DNA of 64,000 bases. It comes from Nonomuraea muscovyensis (GTDB lineage Bacteria; Actinomycetota; Actinomycetes; Streptosporangiales; Streptosporangiaceae). The stretch spans positions 186,001 to 250,000 of the forward strand of contig NZ_JACHJB010000003.1 in the NCBI RefSeq assembly GCF_014207745.1. The letters run 5' to 3'. Below, in pieces: positions 8,293-16,289 of this stretch. The position numbers were made by a program, and so were the translations under genes. The notes under the pieces are model-generated. The model worked only from the letters and a program-made list of their open reading frames with translations, did no database searches and was not told where the DNA came from. The first letter of the stretch is position 1; each line of letters opens with the position of its first letter.

Positions 8293-9725
8293 TGATGGCT
8301 GTGTTCGAGTACGCGCCCGCGCCCGAGTCGCGCGATGTGGTCGACATCCGGCCGTCCTACGGGCTGTTCATCGACGGGGAGTTCGTCGACGGGGCGGGGC
8401 CGTCCTTCAAGACGGTCAACCCGGCGACGGAGGAGACGCTGGCGGAGGTCGCCTGCGCGGCCGACCAGGACGTGGACCGGGCGGTGCGCGCGGCGAGCAA
8501 GGCGTTCGGCCCGTGGAGCGCGCTGCCGGGGGCCGAACGGGCCAAGTACCTGTTCCGGATCGCGCGGCTGATCCAGGAGCGCTCGCGCGAGCTGGCGGTG
8601 CTGGAGACGCTGGACAACGGCAAGCCGATCCGCGAGTCGCGTGACGTGGACCTGCCGCTGGTGGCGGCGCACTTCTTCTACTACGCGGGCTGGGCCGACA
8701 AGCTCGGCCACGCCGGGTTCGGCGCCGACCCGCGGCCGGTCGGCGTGGCCGGCCAGGTGATCCCGTGGAACTTCCCGCTGCTGATGCTGGCCTGGAAGAT
8801 CGCCCCGGCGCTGGCGTGCGGCAACACCGTGGTGCTCAAGCCGGCCGAGACCACGCCGCTGACCGCGCTGGCCTTCGCGGAGATCTGCGTGCAGGCGGGC
8901 CTGCCCGCCGGAGTGGTCAACATCGTCACCGGCGCCGGAGCGACCGGCGCGGCCGTGGTCGCCCACCCCGAGGTGGGCAAGGTGGCCTTCACCGGCTCCA
9001 CCGAGGTGGGCCGCCAGATCGCCCGCACCGTCGCGGGCACCGGCAAGAAGCTCACCCTGGAGCTGGGCGGCAAGGCGGCCAACATCGTCTTCGACGACGC
9101 GGCGCTGGACCAGGCGGTGGAGGGGATCGTCAACGGGATCTTCTTCAACCAGGGACACGTCTGCTGCGCCGGGTCGCGGCTGCTCGTGCAGGAGTCGGTC
9201 GAGGAGGAGCTGCTGGCCGCGCTCAAGCGGCGGCTCGGCACGCTCCGGCTGGGCGATCCCCTGGACAAGAACACCGACATCGGGGCGATCAACTCGGCCG
9301 AGCAACTGGCCAGGATCCGGTCGCTGACCGAGGCGGGCGAGCAGGAGGGCGCCGAGCGGTGGTCGCCGGCCTGCGAGCTGCCCGAGCAGGGCTACTGGTT
9401 CCCGCCGACGGTGTTCACGCGGGTGGCCCAGTCGCACCGGATCGCCCGGGAGGAGATCTTCGGGCCGGTGCTGTCGGTGCTGACCTTCCGCACCGAGGCC
9501 GAGGCGATCGAGAAGGCCAACAACACCCCGTACGGGCTGTCGGCCGGGATCTGGACCGAGAAGGGCTCGCGCATCCTCATGATGGCCGACCGGCTCCGCG
9601 CCGGTGTGGTCTGGGCCAACACCTTCAACCGGTTCGACCCCACCGCGCCCTTCGGCGGCTACAAGGAATCCGGCTACGGCCGCGAGGGCGGCATCGCCGG
9701 ACTGGAGGCCTACCTTGACGTGTGA
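8292..9725 (+). CDS. Aldehyde dehydrogenase (acetaldehyde-disposing)
   Basis: A 477-residue NAD(P)+-dependent aldehyde dehydrogenase with all catalytic elements: PWNFPLLMLAWKIAPAL, KPAETTPLTA, FTGSTEVGR (cofactor loop), LELGGKAANIV (general-base Glu) and NQGHVCCAGSR with catalytic Cys291. The 3' region has EEIFGPVLSV. Coupled to deoC by a one-base overlap, it most likely oxidises the acetaldehyde released by DeoC to acetate. The start is ATGATG; either ATG (8292 or 8295) is possible. Substrate assignment is inferred from context. Confidence 0.92.
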   Translation: MMAVFEYAPAPESRDVVDIRPSYGLFIDGEFVDGAGPSFKTVNPATEETLAEVACAADQDVDRAVRAASKAFGPWSALPGAERAKYLFRIARLIQERSRELAVLETLDNGKPIRESRDVDLPLVAAHFFYYAGWADKLGHAGFGADPRPVGVAGQVIPWNFPLLMLAWKIAPALACGNTVVLKPAETTPLTALAFAEICVQAGLPAGVVNIVTGAGATGAAVVAHPEVGKVAFTGSTEVGRQIARTVAGTGKKLTLELGGKAANIVFDDAALDQAVEGIVNGIFFNQGHVCCAGSRLLVQESVEEELLAALKRRLGTLRLGDPLDKNTDIGAINSAEQLARIRSLTEAGEQEGAERWSPACELPEQGYWFPPTVFTRVAQSHRIAREEIFGPVLSVLTFRTEAEAIEKANNTPYGLSAGIWTEKGSRILMMADRLRAGVVWANTFNRFDPTAPFGGYKESGYGREGGIAGLEAYLDV

Positions 9726-9904
9726 CCATCGCCGCGGGCGCCGCCGGGCGCGCCGCGCCCAGGCCACCCGCGGCCACGCCTTCGCCCGCGCCGGCCGGCC
9801 CGTACGCACCGGCTGGTACGCCCACCGGTGCGGGGTGAGCCGGTGCGGCCAGGTGTTCGTGCCGGTCGAGATGTCGCAGGAGATCACGTGGAGGGGGCGC
9901 GGCG

Positions 9905-10750
9905 ATGAGTAGGCTGGCCGTTCGCAAGACCTACAAGCTGTTCATCGGCGGAGCCTTCCCCCGCTCGGAGAGTGGGAGGTCCTACGTCGTGACCGACGCC
10001 AAGGGCGCGTTCGTGGCCAACGCCGCCCGCGCCTCCCGCAAGGACGCCCGCGACGCCGTCGTGGCGGCGCGCAAGGCGTTCCCCGGCTGGTCCGGCGCCA
10101 CCGCCTACAACCGGGGCCAGATCCTCTACCGGATCGCCGAGATGCTGGAGGGCCGCCGCGCCCAGTTCGCCGAGGAGCTCGGCACCGGCAAGAAGGCCGC
10201 GCTGGAGGCGGTGGACGCGACCGTCGACCGGCTCGTCTGGTACGCGGGCTGGTCCGACAAGATCACGGCGGTCCGGGGCACGGCCAACCCCGTGGCGGGC
10301 CCCTACTTCAACCTGTCGTCACCGGAGCCCACCGGCGTGGTCGCCATCGCGGCCCCCGCCGACCCGCTGCTCGGCCTCGTGTCGGTCGTGGCGCCCGCCG
10401 TCGTCACGGGCAACACGTGCGTCGTGATCGCCTCGCAGCGCTCCCCCCTGGCGGCGATCACGCTGGCGGAGGTGCTGGCCACCTCCGACCTGCCCGGCGG
10501 CGTCGTCAACGTGCTCACCGGCCACCAGCCGGAGCTGGCCCCCTGGCTGGCCGCGCACATGGACGTCAACGCCCTCGACCTGACGGGCGTGGACGACGCC
10601 GAGCTGGCCCTGGAGTGCGAGCGGGCGGCGGCTGCCAACCTCAAGCGGGTCCTGCGGCCCGCGCCCGAGGACTGGACCGCCGATCCGGGCACCCGCCGGA
10701 TGACCGCCTTCCTGGAGACCAAGACCGTCTGGCATCCGCTGGGCGTGTGA
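9905..10750 (+). CDS. Aldehyde dehydrogenase-like protein lacking the catalytic half
   Basis: This 281-residue protein aligns with the N-terminal, cofactor-binding half of aldehyde dehydrogenases (KTYKLFIGGAFPRSESGR, GWSGATAYNRGQILYRIAEML, TGVVAIAAPADPLLGLVSVV) but has neither the LELGGK glutamate nor the catalytic cysteine, and stops after about 280 residues rather than about 480. The C terminus (RMTAFLETKTVWHPLGV) looks like a natural end, not a frameshift. GGAGGGGG precedes the ATG. As third gene of the deoC cluster (179-bp gap) it may be a structural partner or regulator of the active dehydrogenase; that is inference. Confidence 0.8.
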   Translation: MSRLAVRKTYKLFIGGAFPRSESGRSYVVTDAKGAFVANAARASRKDARDAVVAARKAFPGWSGATAYNRGQILYRIAEMLEGRRAQFAEELGTGKKAALEAVDATVDRLVWYAGWSDKITAVRGTANPVAGPYFNLSSPEPTGVVAIAAPADPLLGLVSVVAPAVVTGNTCVVIASQRSPLAAITLAEVLATSDLPGGVVNVLTGHQPELAPWLAAHMDVNALDLTGVDDAELALECERAAAANLKRVLRPAPEDWTADPGTRRMTAFLETKTVWHPLGV

Positions 10751-10752
10751 GG

Positions 10753-12102
10753 TCAGACCCCGGCCGGCGGGATGTTGTGGTTCAGCCTGAACACGTTGGC
10801 CGGGTCCCACACCGCCTTCAGCTCGCTGAGTCGGCGGTGGTCGTCCGCGTCGTAGGCCGTGCGGACCTGGTCGGCCGTGGCGTTCTCGCCGTAGAGGAAG
10901 GTGAGGGCGTGGCCACCGGTCGACCAGGGCGCGAGGGCGTCCCGCACGCGCCGGTGCAGCGGGCGGACGGGCGCAGGGTCGGCGCCGGGCGTCAGCCGTG
11001 ACATCACGCCCACCAACCACTCCGCGTCCCGGCCGCCCACCGCGTTCGGGGCGCCCTGCGGCTTGGCGAGCGCGCCGCCGAGGTGCCGTACCTCGATGAC
11101 CGGGCGCTCGGCGGCGAACAGGTCCGTCAGCGTGGCCATCGCCCGCGGCGGCAGCTCGCGCAGCAGCGTGTGCGTGGAGTAGGTCGCCACCGGGCCCTGG
11201 GGGTCGTTGTGGACGGTGTACGACTCCGTGTACGGCAGGTCGCGCACCGTGTCCTTCAGCCGCGGGCCCAGGGCGCGCAGTGGCGCCACCAGCCGTTCGC
11301 CCCGCTCCGGGTCGCCCGCGTACGCGATGCGCACGTGCGTGACCGTGCGGCCGCGCAGTTCGGCGGGCACCTGCGGCGCGTCGGGGAACGGGATGAGCGC
11401 GACCGACGACGTCATCTCCTCCGGCACCGAGGCCGCCCACTCCCGCCAGGCGGCCGGTACGCCGTCCACCACGCCGGCGTCGAAGTGGAGCGCGCCCCCG
11501 TACAGCCGGGCCACCGGCACCAGGCCGATCTCCAGGGCGGTGACGACCCCGAAGTTGCCGCGCCCGCCGACGAGCGCCCAGAACAGGTCCGGCTCGCCGT
11601 CGGCCGTCACGTGCCTGAGCCGGGCGTCGGCGGTGACGACCTCGACGGCCCGCACCTGGTCGGCCGCGTAGCCGTAGCGGCGTGCCAGCAGCCCGATGCC
11701 GCCGCCCAGCGTGTACGAGACGGCGCCGACCGACGGCGCCGAGCCGGACAGCGGGGCCAGGCCGTGGGCCGCGGCCGCCTCGATGACCGCCGACCAGCGC
11801 ACGCCCGCCTCGATCCGCGCGGTCCCGGCGGCGGGGTCGATCCGCACGCCGCTCATCCGGCGGGTGCTGATGAGCAGCCCGCCCTCGGCCGCGACCGGCA
11901 GGCCGTGGCCGGTGGCCTGCACCGCGACCGGCAACCCGTGGGCCACGGCGTGGGCGACGGCCGCCCGGACGTCGGCGGCGTCCAGCGCGCCGACCACGAT
12001 GTCGGGGCGGTGGGCTGCGAGCGCCTGGAACCCGGAGCGTTCCTCGTCGTATCCGTCGTCGCCCGGTCGCAGCACCGGGCCCCTCACCTCGTCGATGCTC
12101 AT
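10753..12102 (-). CDS. FAD-binding oxidoreductase, berberine-bridge-like
   Basis: A 449-residue PCMH-type flavoprotein. The FAD-binding domain covers about residues 35-205 (VAVQATGHGLP, SVGAVSYTLGGGIGLLARRYG, GGRGNFGVVTALE), and the C terminus has the BBE motif (DPANVFRLNHNI) that helps bind flavin. These enzymes catalyse varied oxidations in secondary metabolism or sugar oxidation. I chose the ATG at 12102 (MSIDEVRG); a longer frame to 12138 would overlap the promoter region. It is divergent from a LysR gene 70 bp away, its likely regulator, and converges on the aldehyde dehydrogenase-like gene. Confidence 0.85.
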   Translation of the reverse strand: MSIDEVRGPVLRPGDDGYDEERSGFQALAAHRPDIVVGALDAADVRAAVAHAVAHGLPVAVQATGHGLPVAAEGGLLISTRRMSGVRIDPAAGTARIEAGVRWSAVIEAAAAHGLAPLSGSAPSVGAVSYTLGGGIGLLARRYGYAADQVRAVEVVTADARLRHVTADGEPDLFWALVGGRGNFGVVTALEIGLVPVARLYGGALHFDAGVVDGVPAAWREWAASVPEEMTSSVALIPFPDAPQVPAELRGRTVTHVRIAYAGDPERGERLVAPLRALGPRLKDTVRDLPYTESYTVHNDPQGPVATYSTHTLLRELPPRAMATLTDLFAAERPVIEVRHLGGALAKPQGAPNAVGGRDAEWLVGVMSRLTPGADPAPVRPLHRRVRDALAPWSTGGHALTFLYGENATADQVRTAYDADDHRRLSELKAVWDPANVFRLNHNIPPAGV

Positions 12103-12172
12103 GGTTCCATCGTGCTGAGCCGCTATCCAGAAGTCCAAGAGATGGTTCTGATGGTTGCTAGCATGATTCGTT

Positions 12173-13084
12173 ATGGAGCTACGTCAGCTCGCCTATTTCG
12201 TGGCCGTGGCCGAGGAGGGCGGGTTCACCCGGGCGGCGGAGACGCTGCACGTCGCCCAGCCGGGGGTGAGCGCCCAGATCCGGCAGCTTGAGCGGGAGCT
12301 CGGCCAGCCGCTGTTCGACCGATCCGGGCGCACGGTCCGGCTGACCGCCGTGGGCGAGGCCGTGCTGCCGTACGCGCGGGCGGCGCTGCGCGCGGTGGCC
12401 GGGGCCAGGCAGGTGGTCGACGAGCTGACGGGGCTCCTGCGCGGGCACGTCGTGATGGGCGGGGTCTCGGCGCCGTCCGTGCTCAACCTGCCGGGGTTGC
12501 TCGCCGGCTTCCACGAGCTGCACCCGGCCGTGGAGATCACGCTGAAGGAGGCGGCGCCCCGCGCGGTGGTCGACGAGGTGCTGGCCGGGCGGATGGACCT
12601 CGGGCTGCTCGGTGTCGGCCCGGCCGTCCCGCCGGGGCTGGCCCGGCAGATCGTGGTGCGCCAGCCGCTGGTCGCCGCCGTCAGCCGCGACCACCCGCTC
12701 GCCGGCCGGACCGGCATCACCCTGGCCGAGCTCGACGGGCTGGTCATGCTCTGCCTGCCGCTGGAGACCGGGGTGCGTTCCAGCCTGGAGGCGGGCTGCG
12801 CGGCGGCGGGCTTCGTGCCCAGGGTGGCGTTCGAGGCGAGTGAGCCGCAGGTGCTCGCCCAGCTCGCGGCCAAGGGGCTCGGGGTGGCCGTGCTTCCCGA
12901 GTCTGCCGTCTCGATCGCGCGGGACCGACTGCACGTCATCGAGATCACCCGGCCGCGGCTGATCGGGCGGATGGCGCTCGTCTGGCGCGTCGAGGGGCAG
13001 GTCGGGCCGGCGGCACGGGCGCTGATCGAGTATGCCCGCCGCGCGCTGCCCGACCTGGAGCCGGCGGCGGAGCTCACAGGGTGA
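12173..13084 (+). CDS. LysR-family transcriptional regulator
   Basis: A 303-residue LysR protein: N-terminal winged HTH (MELRQLAYFVAVAEEGGFTRAA, AQPGVSAQIRQLERELG, residues 1-60) and a periplasmic-binding-type co-inducer domain (residues about 90-295). It faces the FAD oxidoreductase, the standard layout for a LysR regulator of its divergent neighbour. Its last 11 bases overlap the convergent 3' end of the following FAD monooxygenase. The inducer cannot be read from sequence. Confidence 0.9.
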   Translation: MELRQLAYFVAVAEEGGFTRAAETLHVAQPGVSAQIRQLERELGQPLFDRSGRTVRLTAVGEAVLPYARAALRAVAGARQVVDELTGLLRGHVVMGGVSAPSVLNLPGLLAGFHELHPAVEITLKEAAPRAVVDEVLAGRMDLGLLGVGPAVPPGLARQIVVRQPLVAAVSRDHPLAGRTGITLAELDGLVMLCLPLETGVRSSLEAGCAAAGFVPRVAFEASEPQVLAQLAAKGLGVAVLPESAVSIARDRLHVIEITRPRLIGRMALVWRVEGQVGPAARALIEYARRALPDLEPAAELTG

Positions 13085-14171
13085 TGGCGTTCTTGGCGCG
13101 CTCGACCGACTCCTCCGACGCGGGCCCGCCGGGGTTCTCGGTGGCCAGGGCCTGGTTGAGCGCCACGAACGGCCGCATGCGGGCCTCGTAGCGGGCGAGC
13201 GCCGGCGCGAGGTCACCCGCGGCCAGCTCCGCCGCCAGCACGTACGCGCCGACGAGGGCGAGGCTCGTGCCCTGGCCCGACAGCGGCGAGGCGCAGTAAC
13301 CGGCGTCGCCGAGCAGCGTCACCCGACCGCGCGACCAGGAGTCCATCCGCACCTGTGCCATGGCGTCGAAGTAGAAGTCGGGCGCCTTCCACATGGCGTC
13401 GAGCAGCCGCGGCACCTCCCAGCGCAGCCCGCCGCAGTGCTCGGCGATCAGCCGGCGCTGCTGGTCGAGGTCGCGGTAGTCGTAGGGGATCGGCTCGGCC
13501 TCGAAGCCGAGGTTGACCCGCACCTCAGTGTTGCCGCGCACCGGGTAGATGCCGCCGCCGGCGCGGCCCTCGTGCACCCAGACCTGCCAGTCGTCCAGGC
13601 CGAGGAAGTTGTCGGCGGTGAAGACGGACAGGTAGGTGCCGAGGTGGTGGACGAACTCCGCCTCCGGCCCGAACGCCAGCCGCCGCACCGTGGAGTGCAG
13701 CCCGTCGGCGCCCACGACCAGGTCGAACGTCCGCGGCTCGGCCCGCTCGAAGGTCACGCGCACGCCGTGCTCGTCCTGCTCGACGGTGGTGATCGAGTCG
13801 CCGAAGACGTACTCGACGTCCTGCCTCGTGCGCTCGTACAGCAGGGCGGTCAGGTCCTCGCGCAGCACCTCGATGTCGTCGCTGTCGAGGCGGCCGCTGC
13901 TCATGGCGTGCTCGGTGGACCGCATGATCTCGTTGCCGTCGCCGTCGAGCATGGACATGCCGCGCATGCGGGTGCGGACCTCGCGCAGCGGGGCCAGCAG
14001 GTCCATGCGGTCGACCACGTCGAGGGCCGTGCCGCGGATGTCGATCGCCTGGCCGCCGGTGCGCGGCGCGGGCGCCCGCTCGACGACGGTGGGGGTCAGG
14101 CCGTGGCGGCGCAGCCAGTAGGCGAGGGCGGGGCCGGCGACGCTGGCGCCGGAGATGAGGACGGTGGTCAT
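13074..14171 (-). CDS. FAD-dependent monooxygenase, TetX/PHBH-like
   Basis: A 365-residue class A flavoprotein monooxygenase. The dinucleotide-binding motif is VLISGASVAGPALAYWLRR at 4-22, the DG motif VVGADGLHSTVRR near 153, and the second FAD motif GDAGYCASPLSGQGTSLAL near 286. Such enzymes hydroxylate aromatics or antibiotics (TetX is a member of the wider group); the substrate is unknown. AAGGAG precedes the ATG. The gene is transcribed away from a GntR-TetR fusion regulator and the shared intergenic region contains two good palindromes, so induction by its substrate through that regulator is likely. Confidence 0.85.
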   Translation of the reverse strand: MTTVLISGASVAGPALAYWLRRHGLTPTVVERAPAPRTGGQAIDIRGTALDVVDRMDLLAPLREVRTRMRGMSMLDGDGNEIMRSTEHAMSSGRLDSDDIEVLREDLTALLYERTRQDVEYVFGDSITTVEQDEHGVRVTFERAEPRTFDLVVGADGLHSTVRRLAFGPEAEFVHHLGTYLSVFTADNFLGLDDWQVWVHEGRAGGGIYPVRGNTEVRVNLGFEAEPIPYDYRDLDQQRRLIAEHCGGLRWEVPRLLDAMWKAPDFYFDAMAQVRMDSWSRGRVTLLGDAGYCASPLSGQGTSLALVGAYVLAAELAAGDLAPALARYEARMRPFVALNQALATENPGGPASEESVERAKNAITL

Positions 14172-14208
14172 GTCCGCTCCTTGGTTCGTACGATGTATGC
14201 GGATCTGA

Positions 14209-14223
14209 ATGTACAGCGTACAT
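14209..14223. promoter_or_regulatory. Inverted repeat in divergent promoter
   Basis: ATGTAC-AGC-GTACAT, perfect 6-bp arms with a 3-base spacer, 38 bases upstream of the monooxygenase start. It shares the TGTAC/GTACA core with the larger palindrome nearer the regulator gene, so both may be sites for the same GntR-TetR protein. Confidence 0.55.
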
Positions 14224-14283
14224 ACAGAGCATGCAAGCCGCTGACCTGGGATAATGTACTAGGACAGGATGTGGTGTGCTAGT

Positions 14284-14301
14284 TTCTGTACTAGTACAGA
14301 A
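14284..14301. promoter_or_regulatory. Perfect 18-bp palindrome before the GntR-TetR gene
   Basis: TTCTGTACTAGTACAGAA is a perfect 18-bp palindrome ending eight bases before the regulator start. A degenerate copy (TGTACTAGGACA, 14255-14266) lies about one to two helical turns upstream. Position over the start region fits autorepression. Binding by the adjacent regulator is inference. Confidence 0.65.
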
Positions 14302-14309
14302 GAGAGAAG

Positions 14310-15344
14310 GTGCACGTCATGGCCGGAACCGGGGAGCCGCCCTACCTGCGCATCGCCGCGGAGATCCGCCGGCGCATCGCCGACGGCCGGCTCAAGCCGG
14401 GCGACCGGGTGCCCTCCACCCGCCGGATCGCGCAGGAGTGGGGCGTGGCGCTCGCCACCGCGACCAAGGTGCTCACCCGGCTGCGCCAGGAAGGGCTGGT
14501 GGAGGCGAGGCCCCGCGTCGGCACGGTCGTCGCCCCTCCGGCGTCCGCCGCGCCTGTCACCCCGTCTGCCACGTCTGCCACCCCGGCTGTCATCCCGTCT
14601 GCCACTCCGTCTGTCACGTCGGCCGGCGGGCCGCAGCGGCCCGCCGGGCAGCCCGACGCGGAGATGAGCCGCGACCGTGTCGTGCGCGCCGCGATCGAGC
14701 TGGCCGACGCCGAAGGGCTGGACGCGCTGTCCATGCGCGGGGTCGCCGCCCGGCTCGGCGTGGCCACCATGACGACCTACCGCTACGTCGCCAGCAAGGA
14801 CGAGCTGGTCCTGCTCATGGCCGATGCCGCGTTCGGCGAGCTGGGCTACCCGGAGGAGCCGCCGGCGGGCTGGCGGGCCCGCGCCGAGCGCGCCGCGCGC
14901 ACCCTGTGGGCCGTGCACCGCCGCCACCCGTGGCTCGCCCAGCTCAACTCCCTCTTCAGGCCGCTGCCGCTGCCCAACCTGCTGGCCCACGGCGAGCAAC
15001 TGCTCGCCACCCTGGAGGATCTCGGCTTCGACGTGACGGCCATGATGGACCTCCAGGTGGTCATCTACAGCCACATCCAGGGCCTGGCCGCCCACCTCGA
15101 ACGGGAGGTCCTCGCCGAGGCCGCCACCGGCCTGTCGGAGGAGCAGTGGATGGAGCAACAGGGGCCCGCCCTGGGCTCCATCGCCGCCACCGGCCGCTAC
15201 CCGGCGTTCGCCCGCGTCATGGCCGGGTTGGAGCGCGACGGCTACGACCTCGACCTCGACCGGCTGTTCGAGCTGGGCCTGCGCACCCTGCTCGACGGCC
15301 TGGCCGCGCTGGCCGCCGAAACAGGTCTCCACCCGCCGTCATGA
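14310..15344 (+). CDS. GntR-TetR fusion transcriptional regulator
   Basis: A 344-residue protein with two DNA-binding modules. Residues 10-75 are a GntR-type winged HTH (YLRIAAEIRRRIADGRLKPG, VPSTRRIAQEWGVALAT). Residues 76-118 are a low-complexity Ala/Pro/Ser/Thr/Val linker. Residues 119-166 are a TetR HTH (VVRAAIELADAEGLDALSMR, VATMTTYRYVASKDEL) followed by a TetR-type ligand domain. Such fusions are known from actinobacteria. GAGAGAAG precedes the GTG at 14310; ATG at 14319 is the alternative. Divergent from a TetX-like monooxygenase and preceded by palindromes, it probably represses both genes. Confidence 0.88.
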   Translation: MHVMAGTGEPPYLRIAAEIRRRIADGRLKPGDRVPSTRRIAQEWGVALATATKVLTRLRQEGLVEARPRVGTVVAPPASAAPVTPSATSATPAVIPSATPSVTSAGGPQRPAGQPDAEMSRDRVVRAAIELADAEGLDALSMRGVAARLGVATMTTYRYVASKDELVLLMADAAFGELGYPEEPPAGWRARAERAARTLWAVHRRHPWLAQLNSLFRPLPLPNLLAHGEQLLATLEDLGFDVTAMMDLQVVIYSHIQGLAAHLEREVLAEAATGLSEEQWMEQQGPALGSIAATGRYPAFARVMAGLERDGYDLDLDRLFELGLRTLLDGLAALAAETGLHPPS

Positions 15345-15501
15345 CGGAAAGACCGCGACGGCCGGCCTGACGACCCGTCACGGGAAGCGCGCTCTCCATG
15401 GAGACGTAGGAGTAGAGGCGGTCGTCGTCGAGAAGGCCGTCAGCCGCTCCCGCACGACCGAGCCGTCCGGGTTGACGAACCTGCGGACCGCGCCGACCTC
15501 G

Positions 15502-16287
15502 TCAGGCGCGTGCCCGTCCTCGATCACGCTGGGCGGCATCGCCGGGTCTCCAGGCCGGTCCGAGCCACACCCGCAGCCGGCCGATGGGCGCGAACCCGTG
15601 CCGCCGGGCCGGTGCCACGTCCCCCTCGTAGCCCACCAGGGGGCGGCCGGGGAACAGCACGGCCGCCCAGGACAGGGTGGCCGCCCAGGCGGTGTCCTCG
15701 TCGCCGTCGCGGGCGAACACGTTCGACACCCCGGCGACCCGGCCGGTGGCGTTCAGCACGAACCCGTACCCGATCGCGTCCCCGCGCCGCCCGCCCAGGA
15801 CGGCGATGCCGGGGGTGTGGAGCAGGCCGGGGCGGAACACGCCGGCCCCCTCCCCGCCGAGGCAGGCGCGCTCCCAACCGGCGAGCGTGGCGGCGTCCCG
15901 GACGACCTCCCACGTCACCCCGTCGTCCGTGCCGTCGTCCGCGCCGTCGGGCGTGCCGTCGTCCGCGCGGTCGTGCGTGCGGGCGTCGTCGCCGGCCTCG
16001 GGGGCGGGCCGGCTGATCCACTGGGCCTCGAACAGCACCTCGAACCCCGCCGGGCGCAGGTCCAGGGTGGCGAAGGAGTCCTTCACCGACGCGCCCGGCC
16101 CCCGGTCGACGGAGTCCAGCACGTCGCGTGCCGTCGCGGCCGGCGTCAGGGTGACGGCGTCCGGGTAGAACGGCGGGGTCCTGGCGGGGGCCGTCCAGGC
16201 GTGCTCGGCGAAGACGCCGGAGATCCCGTGGGCGCGGCACACGGCGTCGCACCAGCCGGCGTTGTTGCGGGCCGCTTCGGTGAGCAC
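15502..16287 (-). CDS. GNAT-family acetyltransferase-like protein with acidic repeat
   Basis: A 261-residue protein. The C-terminal half (about 125-250) has GNAT features: GIAVLGGRRGDAIGYGFVLN, VAGVSNVFARDGDEDTAW and LVGYEGDVAPARRHGFAPIG, typical of acetyl-CoA-binding and last-strand regions. Between the halves (about 105-122) is an Asp/Gly/Ala/Thr repeat made of short tandem 12-base units (15,920-15,985). The GTG at 16287 starts two bases after the stop of the helicase gene and its AGGAG lies within the helicase 3' end, so it is the third gene of the ArsR-HrpB operon. Substrate unknown. Confidence 0.65.
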   Translation of the reverse strand: MLTEAARNNAGWCDAVCRAHGISGVFAEHAWTAPARTPPFYPDAVTLTPAATARDVLDSVDRGPGASVKDSFATLDLRPAGFEVLFEAQWISRPAPEAGDDARTHDRADDGTPDGADDGTDDGVTWEVVRDAATLAGWERACLGGEGAGVFRPGLLHTPGIAVLGGRRGDAIGYGFVLNATGRVAGVSNVFARDGDEDTAWAATLSWAAVLFPGRPLVGYEGDVAPARRHGFAPIGRLRVWLGPAWRPGDAAQRDRGRARA

Positions 16288-16289
16288 GG

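Noticed and set aside
9726..9904. Possible small gene between the two aldehyde dehydrogenase genes.
   Set aside because: Only GC-driven frames without ribosome site or family; best read as a spacer.
15920..15985. Short tandem repeats considered as a CRISPR fragment.
   Set aside because: Units are 12 bases without spacers and lie in frame within a coding sequence.
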